This document shows, piece by piece, positions 18,001 through 24,077 of a DNA stretch of 64,000 nt. Location: positions 3,968,001-4,032,000 of the forward strand of contig OZ001190.1 in NCBI GenBank assembly GCA_963921355.3. The letters run 5' to 3'. The stretch is from CAWUEZ02 sp963921355. Lineage in GTDB: Bacteria; Pseudomonadota; Alphaproteobacteria; Thalassobaculales; Thalassobaculaceae. A model generated the notes under the pieces. It was not told the DNA's origin. It made no database searches and saw only the letters and a list, made by a program, of their open reading frames with translations. How positions within the stretch are numbered: the first letter of the stretch is position 1; the number at the start of each line of letters is the position of its first letter. The translations under genes and the position numbers were made by a program.

Positions 18001-18244
18001 TCCAGTCGATCCTGCCTGCCGCTTTCTCCTGACGGAAATCCGGATCCAGATGTAGCATGCTGATCATCAGGAAGTTCGCGTTCATCAGCAGATTTTCCAA
18101 CGCGTCGCTCTGCCAGGGCTCGGCCGCCGCTTCATCGTCGATCACGGGCGCTTCCAGTAGGAACAGCCGATTGATCACATCGCAGTGCCCTGAGAGCCGA
18201 GCCAGCGTTTCATAAGCGACCGTTCCGCCCATGGAGCTCCCCAA
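11945..18244 (-). CDS. trans-AT PKS/NRPS megasynthase, C-terminal piece (TE'-KS0-ACP-C-TE-ACP-TE)
   Basis: 2,099 codons downstream of an in-frame TAA (18289-18287), in the same frame as the two pieces upstream. Residues 1-232 are the second half of a thioesterase (GSSMGG, Ser4). Residues 255-690 are a ketosynthase with Cys409 (VDAGCASSAL) but IEANATGT instead of the usual EAHGTGT, hence a non-elongating KS0. Residues 705-780 are an ACP (YGLDSL, Ser740). Residues 885-1345 are an NRPS-type condensation domain with LHHAIADAF (HHxxxD). Residues 1390-1655 are a TE (GGYSIGG), 1685-1755 a carrier domain (QGMDSI), and 1795-2072 a last TE (GGFSLGG). There is no AT, so loading is in trans. The C domain followed by TE suggests ester or amide formation and release. 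If the upstream stop is real, this piece has no ribosome site of its own and is probably not made. Confidence 0.85.
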   Translation of the reverse strand: MGSSMGGTVAYETLARLSGHCDVINRLFLLEAPVIDDEAAAEPWQSDALENLLMNANFLMISMLHLDPDFRQEKAAGRIDWSELEITSDELSLDEESDKSLIVDQLVDLISERGVTRQNAELTDRLTSMAIVHLANLNALREYRAPAATSKNSISAVLLRSPSGRAVSPEVYNPDYLQRVQDTKGGLLPYFEGWAGRFEDFETVVISSESHFDLLSGGNDLADLADRIDAAINRPDAVRRRDVAQETAGETVSESAVAVIGMSGRFPGADTLDDLFELLRGETSAITPLPTDRGWDVGDCPVRHGGFLKSIDLFDPKFFRIPPKEAELLDPSERAFLMEGWRAVEHAGIDPGVLKGENWGVFCGGGGDYGLHLKDLIGISPNVTNSSIPGRLAYSLDLRGPCVAVDAGCASSALAVAQACDALSLGKCDVAIAGGVMIHSTPNLILASIENGTLSPDDRCYALDERAGGMLPAEGVGAVVLKPLARAREDGDRIIGVIEAWGNNHSGKTNGIAAPSSGAQAALLRDVYERFATGPRSIGMIEANATGTLLGDRVEVEALTEVFADADGRSSPPVLGSVENHLGHSYQSSGMAHLFKVLLALQNEVIPGTLNVTRPLATDGTGHARFAVNHRLIAWKRGGPLPRRAAVSSFGATGSNVHLVLSEAPADRTGGRSPIPPRAFALRRCWLDRPASETAPSSTAEGGEADSVLGVVVSCLADITGFDTEDIEPKDSLSHYGLDSLMAMRLLAHLNDRFSLAIHIADLVSIESIHDLVRLILDCRGRISVPQRPDPAAFEQGDRDIRISGSWFADRLTSLPDTLCFVNAGTASGSPVDPTGTERMRAELVDRGIGAFRLGPDMVFVGDRASHLRGAVAQIDDALLAALPEGCLLLPVSEEQKRNLYHSEVMKSAAWNVSYIDTPFDGVLDRAAFRKALAGLCDRHDILRTRFLPLDTGEDWLQVVGPPGTTASDVTEAGSAKEFNRLMREARSRLFDVQHSAPFAVVVCQSDDLVDVGLTLHHAIADAFTPPLLMRELAGLYEQLVASASEAPEAPPIGQYWHYALSQGSQPPAPGQDDFWRQRFGQGQGAAMRLPFSRSPKQPKTPEWDQSETWLTLLAPELCQGIEAFGRQYGVSFTQLFAAALGVLLQHGMNNHRGVLHYIFSRRDHSALLDIPGEFTDVLMLPILAEEDRSLRDFLTGVRRESFEALRNAPRSFDHLLSMTGLGGLEAYYRQSGVVMLDAVDMDTGAPGVASAAADPYDRMGEGMRRSNDLAGPETAGSAIATLFFQLIKSQGRIRLVISYRKALFEHSEMRNLTACLVGLVSYMVRRPEATVGDLLTYASEPLSRIRAWTDRHSEPADPQVPGPMASGESEPASVPFFTECQRVNGVRDGRPVFWVHGAFGDAMVFLRLAERVGRPFYGLQARGLIDDKEPVVGVVETASFYRQMIQAIQPTGPYDLGGYSIGGTLAYEIARQLQDAGEPVHSLTLADPIFPPHHSYLEGDLYDLYDFLAVGLVAMVPARETARKQAKPGKAELSSEAAVLEAFVGYCVRSGVERSADWIRQYLKRMAGIQKSYRIADYAPLPLASDIANVRYFKNRNGLFFGRPGDPLDGVDYWSDWRGLLPNIAYQEVVAESHLALFDSDEALEALSGNCQSVYEGSEGQGEPAAGWRARADVVARGADEPDRAVLPEVVDIVSGLLSCDPGDIEPTATLVDQGMDSILTAQLLVRLRDRFRIDLDLAAMAALKSVEMIVEAIGSRGGGAALGNPPSPSRPDPTRQFPEIVHLNSGSSREGSRCPVFWFHGGLGGVEAYQELAAAIERPFVGIQAKGWLTDRKPLSGIEAMATYYTHVIQRVQPSGPYDLGGFSLGGVLAYEVTRQLQEIGEQVDTIVMLDSYDVLDSAPNPLFTKRAMLGVVNMALNTGADEPAARLIHRDELDVSLSDQAFWERLIALAKERGLTKSEAQLHTLLQHMEKFGRALEGDPFTISPLPNPQGVSVHFFRNASGTFYGDIAPFFTFPENEAVFRDDMNYWSTWEANLPNFSMHDVPSANHTTLLSDPGVANTIITYCRDLYDGTGSGQAGARATASADLERDAHPMPS

Positions 18245-18286
18245 GAGATTCCAGGGTCCCTCCGGGATGACCTCACGGATGATGCG

Positions 18287-18799
18287 TTAGTAGGCATCGG
18301 CCATCGCTTCGACTGTCTGCCTGGGTTCCCCCGCATCAAACAGCCCAAGCGACCTCAGACCGACAACGTTGAACTTCCCTTGGGCGGCCTCCGCCAGCCC
18401 GACATAAATGCCCAGATCCCCTGACATCGGATGAATGCAGAACAGCGTTGGCAGATCGCTCTGCACGGGCGTAAGCGGAAACACCTCCGGGTAGCGGTCT
18501 TCCAGCGCGATGATGGTCTTCGCGAGCTCCAGATCCTGTGGGGTCGAGAAGCCGTCCGCCTGGTCTCCAGCCTCATCGCTTGGCGAGTCCCCTCCTTCCA
18601 GCGACGACACTGCACCGGAAACCGAGGACAGGTGCGCCGCCAGTTCGTGCAAAGTCGGGTAGTCGAAGATCAGCGTCTCCCGCAACTCGATCCCAAGCTT
18701 CTTCGACAGGTCCTGGATGAAGCGCGTGCTCCGGATGGAGTCCAGCCCCAACTCCTGGAACGTCATGTGCGGGTCTACCTCGTGCTCGGGGCCGAGCAT
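18287..18799 (-). CDS. Megasynthase fragment: ACP and first half of thioesterase
   Basis: This lies between two in-frame stops (TAG 18916-18914 upstream, TAA 18289-18287 downstream) in the same frame as its neighbours. The ACP has FQELGLDSIRSTRFI, with the phosphopantetheine Ser at residue 21 of this piece. The segment LPTLFCIHPMSGDLGIYVGL then FNVVGLRSLGL is the start of a TE domain. Its catalytic GSSMGG lies just past the TAA (DAY-stop-RIIREVIPEG). The first ACP helix lies upstream of the only ATG (18799) and has no start codon. Both stops are therefore best read as nonsense changes in one long protein, not as true gene boundaries. Confidence 0.75.
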   Translation of the reverse strand: MLGPEHEVDPHMTFQELGLDSIRSTRFIQDLSKKLGIELRETLIFDYPTLHELAAHLSSVSGAVSSLEGGDSPSDEAGDQADGFSTPQDLELAKTIIALEDRYPEVFPLTPVQSDLPTLFCIHPMSGDLGIYVGLAEAAQGKFNVVGLRSLGLFDAGEPRQTVEAMADAY

Positions 18800-18913
18800 C
18801 AGAACGTCGCGAACGGTCTGGACAAAGGACGATATGTCGACGGCAGATGCCGAGGTCCCGACCGTTTCGGCACCGGCCGAAACAGAGATGTCAGGGTTGC
18901 CGGCGCCTTCCGT

Positions 18914-21592
18914 CTACATGACCAGCACCTGCGAGGATGACATCGACAAGGCGCGGTTCATCGCGGCGAAACCGGTTCGTGCGTCGAGCGGGACCAGTCC
19001 GAACCGCTGACGCAGGACGTCCTCGCGGCCCGCCGAAACACCCATGCCGCCGTCCTTCCAGAGCGGCCAGTTGATGGAGACGGTCCGGCCGTGACGCAGG
19101 CCCAGCTTCACCTGCTCGTCGCGCGCACCGGCAAATCCGTCCAGGAATCCGTTCGCGGCGGCATAGTCGATCTGCCCCGCGTTCCCGAAAACGGCCGACG
19201 TCGATGAGAACAGCACAAAGAGGTCCAGCGTCAGATCCTTGGTCGCCCGATCGAGCAGGACCGCCCCATCCACTTTCGGCCGCAGCACCCGCTGCAGGGT
19301 TTCCTCGGACTTATCCATGATCAATCCGTCGTCGTTCACCCCGGCGCAGTGTTGAACGCCGTGCAAACCGCCATAGGTTTGAACAATGGTCTCGACCAAC
19401 CGCTCGACAGAACCGGGGTCAGCGATATCCGCCGACAGATAGTGCGGCTGATTGGCGACGCCGGCGATGTCGGTCGGGCCGACCTTGCCCCTATCCGACC
19501 GCCCGCAAAGGACGATCTTCGCGGTTGGAACCGCACCGAGAATGCACTGTGCCATCTGGCGTCCGATACCGCCGGCACCGCCCGTGATCAGATAGATTCC
19601 GTTCTCTCGCCAAACCGGCCGGGTCTGTGGCGGGTCGCATCTCCGCCATTCCAGACGATGTCGAATGCGCGTTTCAGAGCGGATCAGAGTGTCGCTCTTC
19701 CGCTTTCGTTCCTGATCCAGAAGACGCGTCAATTCCGCTTCGGGGAGCGTGGATGTCAGCTCAATGACCTGCCCGTCAAAAAACGAGAATTCCTGAGAGA
19801 TCGTTCGCAGCATCGCGCTGCAGCCTTTGGAAAAGACGGCAGCGTCTTCTCCGCAAAGCACCAGCTGCGCAAACAGCCTTTTTCTTCTTTCGGAAATGAC
19901 CGATTGGGCTGTTTCGAGCAATTGAGCCGCGAGCGAGGAAAAGCGCTCGTGCGGTTCGTAGCCATGGCAGGTGAACGCCGTATCGACAGCCGGACCGTGG
20001 TGCCCCGGTCCGAACCACCAAAGCTGCACGTCGGTTTCGGCGGCGTACTCCGCGGCGGTCAGATCGCCGCCGGTGACCGCCTGCGCATCGTCAACCGCGG
20101 TCCAGACCGGTTCATAGAAACTGGTTTCGGAGGATCCGGTCTCCAGCGCGCTCGGAATTGCCTCCGGCAAAGCGGGCGGGACCGATCGGTCAGCTTCAGC
20201 CCAGTACTCGGTACGGGCGAACTCGTAGCCCGGCAGGTGCAGACGCGGCGTTCCTGGCGGATTGGTATCAGCCGCATCCGTGTAACCGAGGCAGTAGAAG
20301 CCAGCGAGTTGTTCGAGCACGACTCGCCGCGAGGCCTCTCCACAAGATGAGGCGACGGTTGAGCGGATGTTCGCCACTTGCCTCAGAACAGCCCTGTCGG
20401 GTTCGAAATTCCTGTCCACAACCCCGCTGGTCAGCCCGTCGCTATGCCCACCTGCGATCTGTCTGAGCATAAGCACCGCATCTTCGGCGCTGCCGACAAC
20501 GAGAGCGCACCGGTGCCGGAAATGGGCGCGACCGGCCGCGAGGGTGTGGCTGACACCGGCCAGGTTTCGGGCGAGATCGGCGTCCTTCTCGAGCGCGTTG
20601 GCAAGGACCGCCGCATTCGCCTGCAGAGCAGCCTGGCTTTTGGCCGAGAGAACCAAGAGGACTGTCTGGGGATCGGACAATGCGGGTTCCGATCGCAGAG
20701 GTCGGTAGTCCTGAACAAGCACCTGCGCATTGGTGCCGCTCATGCCGAAGGAACTGACCACGCCTATTGGCAACGCACCGTCCCCGGTCTTCCAGTCCGC
20801 CAACCGGGTATTCACGTAGACCGGAAGGTCCTGCCATTGGACCCGGTCGCTTGCGCGTTCGCAGAACAGGCTCGGCGGAATGACCCGCTGATTGAGGCCT
20901 TTGGTCAGGGCGATGAGGCTGACCAGGCCGGATGCGGCGAACGTATGGCCGACGTTGGACTTGGTCGAGGTCAGAGCGCAGTTCTGAAGCGGCAGGTCGA
21001 AGTCGCTCAAGGCATCGACCAGCCCATTGATCTCCGCCGGATCACCCAGCGGGGTTCCGGTACCGTGGGTCACAATATGCCCGATCCGCGACGGATCAAC
21101 ACCGGCCTGCCCGATAACCTCTCGGGTCAGTCTCGCCTGGGCCGAGCGGCTCGGCGCGGTTATCCCGCTGGTCTTGTCGTCATAGTTGATCGCATCGGCG
21201 AGGATGGTGGCATAGATCGGGTCACCGTCGCGCTCGGCATCCTCCAGTCGGCGAAGCACGACGGCGGCAACGGCTTCGCCGGGAACCATGCCGTCCGCAC
21301 TCTGATCGAAAGCCCGGCACCGGCCGGTGGGAGAGAGCATGCCTGCCTGGCCCATGCCGACAAAAGGCCCCGGCGTGAGCATCAGGTTGGCACCGGCGAC
21401 AATCGCGATGTCGCATTCGCCGGCTCGGAGGCTGAGACACGCCTGATGAACGGCGACCAGTGACGATGAACAGGCCGTGTTGATCGCCAGAACCGGGCCG
21501 TCCAGGTTCAGGAAGTAGGCCAGCCGGGAGGCCAGGATCCCGACATGGTTGGAGGTGATATCGCCCTCGCTGGAGATGTATTGGTAGTCCCC
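18914..21592 (-). CDS. Megasynthase fragment: ketosynthase and ketoreductase
   Basis: The coding frame begins at the frameshift near 21592 and ends at TAG 18916-18914. The KS part keeps a full triad: NTACSSSLVA (Cys), THGTGTPLGD (His) and STKSNVGHTFAASG (His), so it should elongate. It ends with GVVSSFGMSGTNAQV. A degenerate AT-docking linker follows (LLVLSAKSQAAL...). The KR has LITGGAGGIGRQMA for NADPH, LFSSTSAVFGNAG and the catalytic Tyr in QIDYAAANGFL. No DH, ER or methyltransferase is seen, so the unit should give a beta-hydroxy product. The same frame is open upstream to 21784, but that part is not homologous. There is no valid start codon, so expression depends on the frameshift. Confidence 0.8.
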   Translation of the reverse strand, partial: GDYQYISSEGDITSNHVGILASRLAYFLNLDGPVLAINTACSSSLVAVHQACLSLRAGECDIAIVAGANLMLTPGPFVGMGQAGMLSPTGRCRAFDQSADGMVPGEAVAAVVLRRLEDAERDGDPIYATILADAINYDDKTSGITAPSRSAQARLTREVIGQAGVDPSRIGHIVTHGTGTPLGDPAEINGLVDALSDFDLPLQNCALTSTKSNVGHTFAASGLVSLIALTKGLNQRVIPPSLFCERASDRVQWQDLPVYVNTRLADWKTGDGALPIGVVSSFGMSGTNAQVLVQDYRPLRSEPALSDPQTVLLVLSAKSQAALQANAAVLANALEKDADLARNLAGVSHTLAAGRAHFRHRCALVVGSAEDAVLMLRQIAGGHSDGLTSGVVDRNFEPDRAVLRQVANIRSTVASSCGEASRRVVLEQLAGFYCLGYTDAADTNPPGTPRLHLPGYEFARTEYWAEADRSVPPALPEAIPSALETGSSETSFYEPVWTAVDDAQAVTGGDLTAAEYAAETDVQLWWFGPGHHGPAVDTAFTCHGYEPHERFSSLAAQLLETAQSVISERRKRLFAQLVLCGEDAAVFSKGCSAMLRTISQEFSFFDGQVIELTSTLPEAELTRLLDQERKRKSDTLIRSETRIRHRLEWRRCDPPQTRPVWRENGIYLITGGAGGIGRQMAQCILGAVPTAKIVLCGRSDRGKVGPTDIAGVANQPHYLSADIADPGSVERLVETIVQTYGGLHGVQHCAGVNDDGLIMDKSEETLQRVLRPKVDGAVLLDRATKDLTLDLFVLFSSTSAVFGNAGQIDYAAANGFLDGFAGARDEQVKLGLRHGRTVSINWPLWKDGGMGVSAGREDVLRQRFGLVPLDARTGFAAMNRALSMSSSQVLVM

Positions 21593-23046
21593 TCTTCCAC
21601 ACCGACGAAGACGCCGACTTTCCGGGTTTCGAGTTGTGCGAAACCGCACCCGGCATCTTCCAAGGCCCGCCAACACTCCTGCATCAAGAGGCGCTGACGC
21701 GGATCCAGCCCTGCCGCTTCGGTTGGCGGAACCTCGAAAAACAGGCTGTCGAATTCCGCAACACCCGGGATCGCGCCCAGCCACTTCCCATTGGTCTTGC
21801 GCGGGTCCGTCGCCGGATCACCGAAATGATCGCGCCAATCGAACCGGCTGGCGGGGATCTCACCGACGCCATCCTGGCCGTTGAGCAACATCTCCGAGAA
21901 CCCGTCTATGTCCCGGGCCCCGGAGAAACGCCCGCTCATTCCGAGAATAGCGATCGGTTGGCCTGACCGTGTCGGGGTCCGCTTCAGTTCGCCAGGTTCG
22001 ACCGCGGGTCCGGATGCCGAGCTGCGCGTGTCCTGTTCAGCTTCGGGCCGAGCGGAGCGGGATCGATAGAGCGCCTCGATCGCGTCGCCATGTTGGCTGT
22101 CGAAATACTCACAGAGCTGTTTCAGGGTCGGAGAGGAGAAGAAGACGTCGGGGGTGACCTCGACACCGACAAGCTCGGTGATCTGTTCGGCCAGAGCAGC
22201 CAGAGAAATGGAATCGAACCCGAGCACGGCGAGGTTCGCGCCGTCCTCCAACTCGGTCTCGGGAATGCGAATAAGGCTGCAGATGCATTGACGGAGATCC
22301 GCCTTGAGGCGGTTTTTTGCGTCTTCTGCATCGACGATCGGCGCGCCGAGAGGCTCGCGAGCGACAGCATCGGCTTTGTCCCGCCCTTGCTCCAACAGCA
22401 GTTGCTCCAGCCGATGCGGCGTCCCGACCGGATAGATGTCACGCTTGAACGGGTAGACGGGCAGACACTGGCTCCGGGGTGCCCAACCTTGGAAAACCGG
22501 CCCGTACGGCAGGTCGTGGCCTTGGCAGAACAGTTCCGCGAGCGCGCAGAGGGTCTCGAAGTAGACGGGTTCCTCGACACCCGTTTCCGCGATCTGGCGC
22601 AACAGCAGATCGATGGATCTTCTGAGGCCGGGACTGGTTTCGAATTCGAGCGGCACCACGCCGCTGAAATGGTTCTCTGCGACCGTGGAGGCTCCGGCGC
22701 GCAAGAGGTCGGCGGCCTGTTGTTTGTTTCTGACGACGACGGCGTATCGATGGCGGAAGTGGTGACGCCCCGCGAGCAGGGTATAGGCCGTCGCCGCGAG
22801 TGAGCCGTCGTCCGGGTCAGTCGCCAGCACCTCGGCGAGCTCCGCGATGCGGGCATTCAGCGCCTCTTCGCTCTTCGCCGAGAGCACCAGCAGGCGATAC
22901 GGCGCCGTCGGCGCCGGCGCCGACAGCCGCGCCTCATACCCCGCCGCCACCACATGCGCATTGGTCCCGCTCATCCCGAAGGCACTGACCGCGCCAACCC
23001 GGCGGCCGGCGAAGTTCAACGGCCAGTCCCGGGTCGCCTTGTTCAC
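21508..23046 (-). CDS. Megasynthase fragment: KS C-terminus, ACP, start of next KS
   Basis: This is the most N-terminal surviving piece. KS C-terminal sequence is recognisable from about 23123 (NRLRVPASLHC, then VSAFGMSGTNAHVV), and an AT-docking linker follows. An ACP (residues 243-315, AVLGFDSISLA, Ser279) comes next, and then a new KS (QPIAILGMSGRFSG from residue 363, AAGLDPRQRLLMQE). The frame leaves the KS at GVFVGVEEG. Adding one G to the GGGG run (plus strand CCCC at 21589-21592) restores GDYQYISSEGD in the next frame. The 94 codons past it to the stop at 21508 are out of frame. The ATG at 23046 lies inside the KS and is not a true start; the real 5' end is missing. Confidence 0.75.
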   Translation of the reverse strand: MNKATRDWPLNFAGRRVGAVSAFGMSGTNAHVVAAGYEARLSAPAPTAPYRLLVLSAKSEEALNARIAELAEVLATDPDDGSLAATAYTLLAGRHHFRHRYAVVVRNKQQAADLLRAGASTVAENHFSGVVPLEFETSPGLRRSIDLLLRQIAETGVEEPVYFETLCALAELFCQGHDLPYGPVFQGWAPRSQCLPVYPFKRDIYPVGTPHRLEQLLLEQGRDKADAVAREPLGAPIVDAEDAKNRLKADLRQCICSLIRIPETELEDGANLAVLGFDSISLAALAEQITELVGVEVTPDVFFSSPTLKQLCEYFDSQHGDAIEALYRSRSARPEAEQDTRSSASGPAVEPGELKRTPTRSGQPIAILGMSGRFSGARDIDGFSEMLLNGQDGVGEIPASRFDWRDHFGDPATDPRKTNGKWLGAIPGVAEFDSLFFEVPPTEAAGLDPRQRLLMQECWRALEDAGCGFAQLETRKVGVFVGVEEGTTNTSPARAISPPTMSGSWPPGWPTS

Positions 23047-23120
23047 ATAGAACGGACTGTCCTGCCAGCCGATGTACCCGCTCTCCCGCGCACAGTGCAG
23101 ACTGGCCGGAACACGCAGGC

Positions 23121-23777
23121 GATTTCAAAGAATTCCTGGTTTATCTCCTCAATAATCCCATCTTCGATTTTGACGATATCGATGGAATTCACCTGATAGC
23201 CAATGCGAAAGACGCAGGGGATTTCATCCGCGTTGCCCGGCTACTCGGCATTACCGTTCCGATTTTCGGAAATAACGCCCTGAATCAGCACAGAGCGAAG
23301 GAACTTGCCGGAGAGGCTTTCTATAATATTACGACCTATTCCCTGTTCGATCCGTCGCAAAACAGCGAACAATGGTCGAAGTTCCTGCACGACTTCCAAG
23401 CCAAGTTCAGCGACCCACCGACCGAGCAAGCAGCCCTGGTCTACGATGCCGTCAGAGTGGTGGCCGCCGCGATACAACGAAATAAGTCGACAGCGGCTGC
23501 GAAACTCGCGGCCACGCTGCGCGCCTTGCCGCATACCGGGCCCTATCAGGGGGTGACCGGCCCCATCGCCTTCACCCTCACGGGTGACCTTGAAGACCGA
23601 GCGTTCAACATCATCACTTACGAGCCGAACGGCAAGCTGTATATTGACGGCTACGATCCATCCGGGATCTCAAATGAAAAACATGACACGTCCGATATCA
23701 AGTGCACGCATGAAGCCGGCCCGAGCGAGCGTCGTGACGACTATGGAAAAGAGATCAGGAACGACGCACACCGATAG
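23121..23777 (+). pseudogene. 3' fragment of a periplasmic ABC solute-binding protein gene
   Basis: The frame beginning at about 23121 (DFKEFLVYLLNNPIFDFDD) is recognisable as the second lobe of a LivK/AmiC-type (Peripla_BP_6) binding protein: IHLIANAKDAGDFIRVARL, LGITVPIFGNNAL, AFYNITTYSLFD, EQAALVYDAVRVVAAAIQ, and a late ALPHTGPYQGVTGPIAFT. The last 40 residues are atypical. The signal peptide and first lobe (about 200 residues) are absent, and no start codon precedes the fragment. It abuts the truncated KS of the divergent megasynthase within a few bases. The composition is visibly more AT-rich than its surroundings. Not expected to be functional. Confidence 0.75.
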
Positions 23778-23868
23778 TCATGCGATCTGTTAAAACTTTT
23801 CGATCCGATGGCGATTTTCGAAACCTAATCATCAAATGTGAAATGCGGGGAGTAGAGGAGAGATCACG

Positions 23869-24057
23869 ATTATCAATTCTCCGGTCCTACTCGTTATCTG
23901 GATCCTAGCTTCCTTGATCATCGGCATCATGGGAACCAGAAGAAAGCTTGGTTTTGCTTTCACGTTTCTTCTTTCTCTTCTGCTTTCTCCGATCATCGGA
24001 TTGATCATCTTACTGGCATCGGACCCGAAGAAAGACAGAACATCTAATGCGAATTAG
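23869..24057 (+). CDS. Small two-TM membrane protein (non-ATG start)
   Basis: About 62 residues. Two hydrophobic helices (SPVLLVIWILASLIIGIMG and FAFTFLLSLLLSPIIGLIIL) are separated by a short basic loop TRRKLG and end in a polar tail. The pattern is common in small bacterial membrane proteins of unknown function. A good ribosome site GAGGAG (23855-23860) is spaced for ATT 23869. No ATG, GTG or TTG occurs before the first helix, so either a rare ATT start is used or the start is mutated. It lies 20 bases before the exporter gene and may be co-transcribed with it. Confidence 0.4.
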   Translation: MINSPVLLVIWILASLIIGIMGTRRKLGFAFTFLLSLLLSPIIGLIILLASDPKKDRTSNAN

Positions 24058-24077
24058 ACCCCAAAGATCTCTCCTTC

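Noticed and set aside
6830..18916. Stop-codon reassignment as an explanation for the in-frame TAA and TAG codons
   Set aside because: TAG ends the kinase, the free thioesterase and the megasynthase itself, so it is a working stop here, and both TAA and TAG would have to be reassigned.
22800..23050. GC-rich internal repeats in the KS/linker region suggesting a CRISPR or tandem repeat
   Set aside because: The similarity comes from the two homologous KS-to-linker segments of the synthase; no regular repeat-spacer pattern exists anywhere in the window.
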